Shown: one piece after another, positions 32,275 through 37,629 of the stretch
How positions within the stretch are numbered: position 1 is the stretch's first letter
Layout: every line of letters starts with the position of its first letter
Assembly: GCA_029259695.1 (NCBI GenBank)
Contig: JAJDEQ010000073.1
Location: 1 to 37,629 of the forward strand
Source of the DNA: Planctomycetota bacterium
GTDB taxonomy: Bacteria; Planctomycetota; B15-G4
Direction of reading: 5' to 3'
DNA length: 37,629 bases
Position numbers and translations under genes: made by a program
Notes under the pieces: generated by a model
Databases searched by the model: none
The model's input: the letters and a program-made list of their open reading frames with translations, nothing else
What the model was told of the DNA's origin: nothing

Positions 32275-32925
32275 ATGCAGGCACGGGACACGCAAGCACG
32301 AATCGGCTCCTCGTCGGCCCTGCGCCTGGGTGCGGTGGTGGTCGCGTGTGTCGCGACCGGCTGTGTCGCCCTCGTCGATGGTCGTGATCGGGGCAACGGG
32401 GACGCGCTCACGCCCGCCGAGTACCGCGCCGCTGCGGCCGAGCTGGCCGCGCCGCAGGAGCCGCACGCCTTCCTGGCGCGACTCGAGGGCAGCTGGGACG
32501 TGGTCATGCTCGTGTTCCCGGCGCCCGGTGTCCCCCCGCACGAGTTGCGCGGCAGCATGATCAGCGAGGTGATCCTCGACGGTCGCTTCCTGCACAACGA
32601 GTTCGAGGCCCGTGGCGAGGACGGGATGACGCTGCGCGGACTCGGACTGACCGGCTACGACAACGCCACCGAGTGCTTCACCGGGACCTGGATCGACACG
32701 CAGCACACGTCGTTCTCGCCATTCTCGTGCGGAGAACGCAGCGCCAACGGGCAGCGCCTGATCCTGCGCAGCACGTTCAAAGATCCGCTCACGGGTGAGA
32801 AGCTCGTCAAGCGCGACGTGCTCACGCTCGAGGGTCCCGACCGTCATCTCTACGAGAGCTTCGTTTCCTCTTCCGAGACCTCCGAGTTCCGGGCCATGAG
32901 CATGGTCCTCACACGGACGTCCTGA
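32275..32925 (+). CDS. DUF1579 family lipoprotein
   Basis: A 216-residue protein. A long n-region precedes a hydrophobic stretch and lipobox A-T-G-C with the lipidated Cys near residue 30. The mature domain opens with L-A-R-L-E-G-S-W-D-V near residue 70 and continues with S-E-V-I-L-D-G-R-F-L, G-L-T-G-Y-D-N and a repeated F-x-G-T-W-I-D-T pattern. This is the DUF1579 beta-barrel-like fold, whose biochemical role is undefined. GGGAG at 32263-32267 supports the start. It is preceded by its own promoter and followed after 55 bp by an aldehyde dehydrogenase with its own ribosome binding site, so co-transcription is possible. Confidence 0.84.
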   Translation: MQARDTQARIGSSSALRLGAVVVACVATGCVALVDGRDRGNGDALTPAEYRAAAAELAAPQEPHAFLARLEGSWDVVMLVFPAPGVPPHELRGSMISEVILDGRFLHNEFEARGEDGMTLRGLGLTGYDNATECFTGTWIDTQHTSFSPFSCGERSANGQRLILRSTFKDPLTGEKLVKRDVLTLEGPDRHLYESFVSSSETSEFRAMSMVLTRTS

Positions 32926-32980
32926 CACGCACGCATGGCCGCCGGGCAGCACACGGCCGGGCCACATCGCGGAGATACCC

Positions 32981-34501
32981 ATGAGCACCGTTGCCGACTT
33001 CCCGACCGTGGACCTGCACACGGGTGTGCAGCAGTTCCTGAACAAGGGAGCGCTGAAACACCTCATCGGAGGGCAATGGGTCCCGGCCGCATCCGGCGAG
33101 ACCTTCCCGGTGCACAACCCGGCTGACGGGAGTGCCCTCGCCGATGTGGCGCGCGGCAACGCCGAGGACATCGATCGGGCCGTCGCCGCGGCGCGGCATG
33201 CGTTCGACGAGGGGCCCTGGCCGCGCATGAGCGGACGGGAGCGGGGGCGCATCATCTACCGGCTGGGCGACCTGATCGAGCAGCACCTCGAGGAGTTCGC
33301 GCAGCTCGAGAGCCTCGACAACGGCAAGCCGCTGACGGTGGCGCGGGCTGCCGACGTGCCCCTGACGGTGGAGCACTTCCGCTACTACGCGGGTTGGGCC
33401 GACAAGCTCGAGGGCGAGACGATCCCCGTGGCGCCTCCGTATGCGGCCGGCGCGCGCTACCTCAACTACACGCTGCGCGAACCCGTCGGTGTCGTGGGGC
33501 AGATCATCCCCTGGAACTTCCCGCTGCTGATGGCCGCCTGGAAGCTCGGCGCGGCGTTGACCACCGGGTGCTGTGTCGTGCTCAAGCCCGCGGAGCAGAC
33601 GCCCTTGTCGGCGTTGCGGCTCGCCGAGCTGGCCCAGGAGGCCGGTTTCCCCGATGGCGTGCTGAATGTCGTCACCGGTTTCGGCGAGGCCGGCGCGGCG
33701 CTGGCGAACCACGGTCTGGTGGACAAGGTGGCGTTCACCGGGAGCACCGAGGTCGGGCACGAGATCGTCAAGGCGTCGGCGGGCAACCTCAAGCGCGTGA
33801 CGCTGGAGCTGGGCGGCAAGTCGCCCAACGTCGTCTTCCAGGACGCCGACCTCGAGGAGGCTGCGCGCGGCGCCTTCAACGCGATCTTCTTCAACCACGG
33901 CCAGTGCTGTTGCGCGGGCTCGCGACTGTTCGTGGAAGGGCGCGCGTACGACGAGGTGGTGGAGCGCATCGCCGACATGAGCAAGTCGATCAAGCTCGGC
34001 CCGGGCATGTCGGCCGACACCCAGATGGGCCCGATGGTGAGCAAGGAGCAGCAGCAGCGCGTCAACAGCTACATCGACGCGGGTGCGCAGGCGGGTGCCG
34101 AACCACGCGGCGGCTCCTCGCTGCCCGGCGGCAACTACGACAACGGTTACTTCGTGCAGCCCACGGTCTTCACGAGCGTCGACCCGGGGATGTCGATCGT
34201 GCGCGAGGAGATCTTCGGCCCCGTCGTCTGCGCCATGCCGTTCGACGACATCGAGCAGGTCGCCGCCCAGGCCAACGACACCGAGTACGGTCTCGCCGCC
34301 GGAATCTGGACCAAGGACATCGCGAAGGCCCACCGCCTGGCGGACGCCATCCACGCCGGCACGGTGTGGATCAACTGCTACAACATGTTCGACGCGGCGT
34401 CGCCCTTCGGCGGTTACAAGTCCAGCGGCTACGGACGTGAGATGGGCCACCACGCGCTGGACAACTACACCCAGACGAAGAGCGTCTGGGTCCAGATGTG
34501 A
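32981..34501 (+). CDS. Aldehyde dehydrogenase (NAD(P)+-dependent)
   Basis: A 506-residue cytoplasmic enzyme of typical ALDH length. The Rossmann region has I-I-P-W-N-F-P-L and K-P-A-E-Q-T-P. The F-T-G-S-T-E-V-G loop, general-base Glu276 in L-E-L-G-G-K-S-P and catalytic Cys310 in G-Q-C-C-C-A-G-S-R are all present, with the Glu-Cys spacing of 34 as in ALDH2. E-E-I-F-G-P-V and the final P-F-G-G-Y-K-S-S-G-Y-G-R-E-M-G complete the family pattern. It oxidises aldehydes to acids; similarity to the ALDH1/2 and betaine-aldehyde groups does not fix the substrate. GGAGA at 32971-32975 supports the ATG. Its stop is 59 bp before the DUF2959 start. Confidence 0.96.
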   Translation: MSTVADFPTVDLHTGVQQFLNKGALKHLIGGQWVPAASGETFPVHNPADGSALADVARGNAEDIDRAVAAARHAFDEGPWPRMSGRERGRIIYRLGDLIEQHLEEFAQLESLDNGKPLTVARAADVPLTVEHFRYYAGWADKLEGETIPVAPPYAAGARYLNYTLREPVGVVGQIIPWNFPLLMAAWKLGAALTTGCCVVLKPAEQTPLSALRLAELAQEAGFPDGVLNVVTGFGEAGAALANHGLVDKVAFTGSTEVGHEIVKASAGNLKRVTLELGGKSPNVVFQDADLEEAARGAFNAIFFNHGQCCCAGSRLFVEGRAYDEVVERIADMSKSIKLGPGMSADTQMGPMVSKEQQQRVNSYIDAGAQAGAEPRGGSSLPGGNYDNGYFVQPTVFTSVDPGMSIVREEIFGPVVCAMPFDDIEQVAAQANDTEYGLAAGIWTKDIAKAHRLADAIHAGTVWINCYNMFDAASPFGGYKSSGYGREMGHHALDNYTQTKSVWVQM

Positions 34502-34560
34502 TGCTCGCGCCCACCCCCGAACGAATCCCCGCCCGATCCCACGATTCCACGAGGACAACG

Positions 34561-35211
34561 ATGTCATCCCACCGTTCGGCCCTGTTGGCCACTCTGCTCG
34601 CCGTGCTCACGCTGGTGCCCGCGTGCAGCTCGATGTACTACGGCATGATGGAGAACTTCGGCGTCGAGAAGCGCGAGATCCTCGCCGACCGCGTCGTCGA
34701 AGGGCGCGACGAGCAGGAAGAAGCCAAGGAACAGTTCGTGTCGGCCCTGGAGGCCTTCAAGGCCGTCGCCAGTTTCGACGGCGGTGAGCTCGAGGCCGTC
34801 TACGAGCAGCTCAACACCGAGTACGAGCGCTGCGTCGACAAGGCCGATGACGTGACCGGGCGCATCCAGTCGATCGAGTCGGTGGCCGAGGCCCTGTTCG
34901 AGGAATGGGAAGAGGACAACGCGCTCATCTCCGACCCCGACCTGCGTCGCGGTGATGCCAAGCGACGCGACGACACCATGGACCGCTACGACCAGCTCAT
35001 CGCCGCCATGAAGAAGGCCGAGAGCAAGATGCAGCCGGTGCTAGTGAAGTTCCGCGATCAGGTGCTCTACCTGAAGGGGGCGCTCAACGCTCAGGCGATC
35101 GCGTCGCTCCAGGACGACGCGCTCGAGATCCAGTCCGACGTCGATGCCCTGATCGCCGAGATGGAGACCTCCATCAACGAGGCCAACGCCTTCATCGAGA
35201 CGCTGGGCTGA
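34561..35211 (+). CDS. DUF2959 family lipoprotein
   Basis: A 216-residue protein. The signal peptide is about 1-20, ending V-P-A-C, with the putative lipidated Cys followed by S-S-M-Y-Y-G-M-M-E-N-F-G, the conserved opening of DUF2959 proteins. The rest is long charged helices (E-Q-E-E-A-K-E-Q-F, D-K-A-D-D-V-T-G-R-I-Q-S-I, L-R-R-G-D-A-K-R-R-D-D-T-M), predicted coiled coil. The family has no assigned function. I chose the ATG at 34561 (GAGGA at 34551-34555) over an in-frame ATG overlapping the ALDH stop, because it begins the signal peptide. Confidence 0.86.
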   Translation: MSSHRSALLATLLAVLTLVPACSSMYYGMMENFGVEKREILADRVVEGRDEQEEAKEQFVSALEAFKAVASFDGGELEAVYEQLNTEYERCVDKADDVTGRIQSIESVAEALFEEWEEDNALISDPDLRRGDAKRRDDTMDRYDQLIAAMKKAESKMQPVLVKFRDQVLYLKGALNAQAIASLQDDALEIQSDVDALIAEMETSINEANAFIETLG

Positions 35212-35296
35212 TCCAGCGCAACGGGCTGAGTGGGGATACGGCGATCCGATCGGTGCACGGTCGTGTCCGCGCGCCGCGGGTCCCGGGTGCGAGCTG

Positions 35297-36493
35297 ATGA
35301 AGCTGCCCAACGGACAGCACCTCGGGTACTGCACCAACGTCCACGCCTACGACACGCAGGCGGGGATGATCGCCGCGCTGACGACCCACGCCGAACCCCT
35401 GCGCCGCCGCCTGGTGGCCAGCGGGCGGTTGGGGGCGGACGCGCCCCTCGGGGTCGGGTTATGGCTCCCGGTCGCGGTGGCGGACGAGGTGGCCGCCGAC
35501 CCCGCGCCTCTGCGCCGGGCGCTCGACCGGCTCGGTCTGTACGCCTTCACGGTGAACGCCTTCCCCTACGGCGCGTTCCACGGCGAGCGGGTCAAGGACG
35601 ACGTCTTCCGGCCCACATGGGCGGAGCCCGAGCGGGTCGACTACACCCTGCGGGCGGCCGCCGCCCTCGCCGGCCTGCTGCCCGAAGGCGAACAGGTGGG
35701 CTCGCTGAGCACGCACACCGGCGCCTACAAACCGTGGGGCGCGGCGGCCAACGCGGAGCGCCCCATCGCGGACGGTTTCCTCCGCGCTGCGGAGGGGCTG
35801 GCGCGCCTCGAGGAGCGCAGTGGTCGGCGCATCGTGCTGGCGCTCGAGCCCGAGCCGCTCTCGTTCCTCGAGACCACCCCCGAGGTCGTGCACTTCTTCG
35901 CGCAGCACTTCACCGATGCGGGTGATGCCGCCGCGCGCCACCTCGGGCTCTGCTACGACGCCTGCCACCAGGCGGTCGAGTACGAGGACATGGGCGCATC
36001 GCTGGGGGCCCTCGCGGCGGCCGGAATCGGACTGGGCAAGGTTCAGCTGTCATCGGCCATCCGATTGCAGCGTCCCGGGGTCGATCGCGAGAAGCTGCGC
36101 CCCTTTGCCGAGGATCGCTGGTTCCATCAGGTGATCGCTCGCGGGCAGGAGGGGGTGCTCAGGAGGCATGCAGATCTCGCCGATGCCCTTGATGACGATT
36201 CGGTCCATGGGGACACCGAGTGGCGAGTCCACTTCCATGTGCCGATCTTTGCCCCTGACCTCGATGGCGTAGGGCGCTTGCAGACCACACGAGATGATCT
36301 CGGCACCCTGCTCGACCTGGTCGCTGACCCGATCGTCACGCTGCACATGGAAATCGAGACCTACTCCTTCGGAATGATCCCTGCCGAGCGGCGCGCCGCC
36401 CTGGGTGCCACCGATCTGCTCGGGTGCCTGGAGCGCGAGTTCGAATGGGTCCTGGATCGCTACGCGTCCCTGCCAACCCGGTCCGTCACGTGA
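35297..36493 (+). CDS. eboE: EboE-like TIM-barrel protein (metabolite traffic)
   Basis: A 398-residue protein of the xylose-isomerase-like TIM-barrel class. The N-terminus H-L-G-Y-C-T-N-V-H near residues 8-16, then G-V-G-L-W-L-P, Y-A-F-T-V-N-A-F-P-Y-G-A-F-H-G, L-S-T-H-T-G-A-Y-K, L-A-L-E-P-E-P and C-Y-D-A-C-H-Q, follow the EboE pattern. Possible metal ligands are the Glu/His/Asp residues in E-P-E-P, D-A-C-H and the C-terminal H-M-E-I-E-T-Y. In cyanobacteria and algae ebo genes help export or relocate secondary metabolites such as the scytonemin precursor. No other ebo gene lies in the window. Codon use in the last 370 bp is less GC-biased than the first part. Confidence 0.87.
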   Translation: MKLPNGQHLGYCTNVHAYDTQAGMIAALTTHAEPLRRRLVASGRLGADAPLGVGLWLPVAVADEVAADPAPLRRALDRLGLYAFTVNAFPYGAFHGERVKDDVFRPTWAEPERVDYTLRAAAALAGLLPEGEQVGSLSTHTGAYKPWGAAANAERPIADGFLRAAEGLARLEERSGRRIVLALEPEPLSFLETTPEVVHFFAQHFTDAGDAAARHLGLCYDACHQAVEYEDMGASLGALAAAGIGLGKVQLSSAIRLQRPGVDREKLRPFAEDRWFHQVIARGQEGVLRRHADLADALDDDSVHGDTEWRVHFHVPIFAPDLDGVGRLQTTRDDLGTLLDLVADPIVTLHMEIETYSFGMIPAERRAALGATDLLGCLEREFEWVLDRYASLPTRSVT

Positions 36494-36597
36494 GCTGCTC
36501 CCTTGCGTCATCCAGAGAATGCGTTTCCGATAGACACCCCGATGCCTAGAGGCCGCACGAGCCGCGACCGTGCCGCCACGATCGGGCCGGATCAGAG

Positions 36598-37629
36598 ATG
36601 AGATTGAAGCCCATGGACGGAACCCCGAAGTCATCCGGACAGGCGCGCGGCCCCACCAGGTGCACGTCGCTCACGCGGCGCACCTGCGCCAGACTGCTCG
36701 CCGCGCTGCCGGTCCTCATGATCGCGGCGCAATTGACCTCGACCACGGCGTTGGCTTCGAGTGTGCCAGGGGTCACGCCTGCCCGCCTTGCCCCGGACGC
36801 GCTCTACGAGGGCGCGCTGCACGACGTGCTGTCTGCGGCAGCGCCCGAACTGCTCGAGGGTGACGGGGCGTTGCCGCCGGGTGACCGCGAGTTGTTCCAA
36901 CGCATCGTGACATCCGCGGCGTTCGAGAGTGCGGCCGTCGGGCCGTTCGACGTGCACGTCTATCGCGCGGGCGAACTCGCCAAGCAGGTGTCAGCGCGGA
37001 GTGTGCTGGAGGCCGCGACGCATGGCCTCGAGAAGCTGGTCCCCGTGATGGATCGCTACTTCGATCGCGAGCAGGGGCTCGTGTCGGGGCGCCGCTTCCC
37101 GATCGTCATCGCCCAGGATGGCGACGTGCTGAAGGGCGGCTTCGGCCAGATCGTCGCCCTGCTCGATCACTGTGAGGCCGACTACAGCAACTGGACGCGG
37201 GACAACGGCACGCTCTGGAAGCGCGAGACGCTGGACGGAGTCGTCGTACGGACCTGGGAAGTGCAGGTCTTCAACCTCGCCCACAACGAGGCGCGGGATG
37301 CCGGCTCGACCTTCCTGGAGCACGGGGTCGGTTACTACACCATCGCCCACCTGGTGAATCGCGTGCTGCGCCTGGGATCGTGGGGAACCGTGGTGCCGCC
37401 GTGGCTCAGCGACGGCCTGATCGACGAACTCGACATCCAGGCCTACGGCGAGGCGTGGGTGGGGGGCGACTGGTACACCGAGGAGACGGAGGGCTGGTTC
37501 CGTCCGGGCTGGTCCGGCTTCCTGCCCGAGGGCACGCAGCCGCCACCGCCCCCGTCCGGGCCGCCCGCCGACCTCGCCGTCAAGGTGACCAAGACGGGCG
37601 ACATGTGGGCCCATCGCTCCAACAGCCCC
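36598..37629 (+). CDS. Secreted protein, possible degenerate metallopeptidase, cut at window end
   Basis: An open frame of 344 codons that runs off the right edge without a stop. A basic n-region (T-S-L-T-R-R-T-C-A-R) precedes a hydrophobic stretch (about residues 33-52) and a cleavage-like A-L-A-S. The mature part contains Y-T-I-A-H-L-V-N-R-V then P-P-W-L-S-D-G-L-I-D-E-L, which has the spacing of the H-E-x-x-H ... W-L-x-E-G segment of gluzincin (peptidase MA-like) domains, but with the catalytic Glu and second His missing. A Pro-rich linker (P-P-P-P-P-S-G-P-P near 322-331) then leads to another domain starting before the window end. The start is uncertain: ATG at 36598 or 36613, neither with a good ribosome binding site. 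Confidence 0.72.
   Translation, partial: MRLKPMDGTPKSSGQARGPTRCTSLTRRTCARLLAALPVLMIAAQLTSTTALASSVPGVTPARLAPDALYEGALHDVLSAAAPELLEGDGALPPGDRELFQRIVTSAAFESAAVGPFDVHVYRAGELAKQVSARSVLEAATHGLEKLVPVMDRYFDREQGLVSGRRFPIVIAQDGDVLKGGFGQIVALLDHCEADYSNWTRDNGTLWKRETLDGVVVRTWEVQVFNLAHNEARDAGSTFLEHGVGYYTIAHLVNRVLRLGSWGTVVPPWLSDGLIDELDIQAYGEAWVGGDWYTEETEGWFRPGWSGFLPEGTQPPPPPSGPPADLAVKVTKTGDMWAHRSNSP

Noticed and set aside
28746..32597. A 1283-codon open frame on the minus strand
   Set aside because: It runs antisense across the matrixin, Cys-rich and DUF1579 genes, is Arg/His/Gly-rich without domains, and its sense-strand counterparts have signal peptides and motifs. It is a GC-bias shadow.
1..37629. CRISPR arrays, tRNAs, rRNAs, insertion sequences, integrases
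   Set aside because: No regularly spaced repeats, transposase or integrase motifs, or RNA gene signatures were seen on reading both strands; short or unusual tRNAs could be missed without a covariance search.

Overview
The window is a high-GC bacterial chromosome segment. It has dense gene packing, frequent GTG and TTG starts, and many exported or lipid-anchored proteins of unknown role. I see no rRNA, tRNA, CRISPR array, insertion sequence or prophage. The mix of FG-GAP repeat secreted proteins, a matrixin-type protease, DUF1579 and DUF2959 proteins, EboE, and a Rieske/cytochrome b complex with a giant multihaem cytochrome c suggests a member of the Planctomycetota or a close relative. This is inferred from gene content only; no phylogenetic marker was tested.

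Layout. 1-3842: a strong hairpin, a small exported protein, a hotdog thioesterase, an isolated dTDP-4-dehydrorhamnose 3,5-epimerase (rfbC), a CstB-like persulfide dioxygenase/pseudo-rhodanese/rhodanese fusion, and a TANGO2-like NRDE protein. 3874-8254 (minus): a three-gene, translationally coupled operon of a two-PDZ lipoprotein and two FG-GAP beta-propeller proteins. 8482-10391 (minus): a coupled ABC ATPase/permease pair. 10491-16876 (minus): an AddAB-type helicase-nuclease pair joined by a TGATG junction.

17088-24538 (plus) is the centrepiece. It is a five-gene respiratory operon: membrane-anchored HEAT-repeat protein, Rieske protein, b6-type cytochrome b, an enlarged subunit-IV-like protein, and a 1280-residue octahaem cytochrome c. 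The octahaem protein has a repeat-bearing cytoplasmic N-terminal tail, one membrane helix and a long coiled coil. It probably takes the place of cytochrome f/c1, so the operon should encode a quinol:cytochrome c oxidoreductase with a built-in haem wire.

24791-28151: a Spy-like membrane-anchored coiled-coil protein, then rsgA and a DEAD-box RNA helicase on the minus strand. The helicase start codon lies in a 20-bp direct duplication. 28235-32925: exported proteins, namely a small secreted protein coupled to a multidomain matrixin, a cysteine-rich secreted protein, and a DUF1579 lipoprotein with a recognisable promoter. 32981-37629: an aldehyde dehydrogenase, a DUF2959 lipoprotein, an eboE gene away from other ebo genes, and a secreted protein cut by the window end that resembles a metallopeptidase without its catalytic residues.

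Most of the window is housekeeping, envelope and respiratory in character rather than mobile. The best candidate for an under-described system is the octahaem Rieske/b complex with its HEAT-repeat companion.
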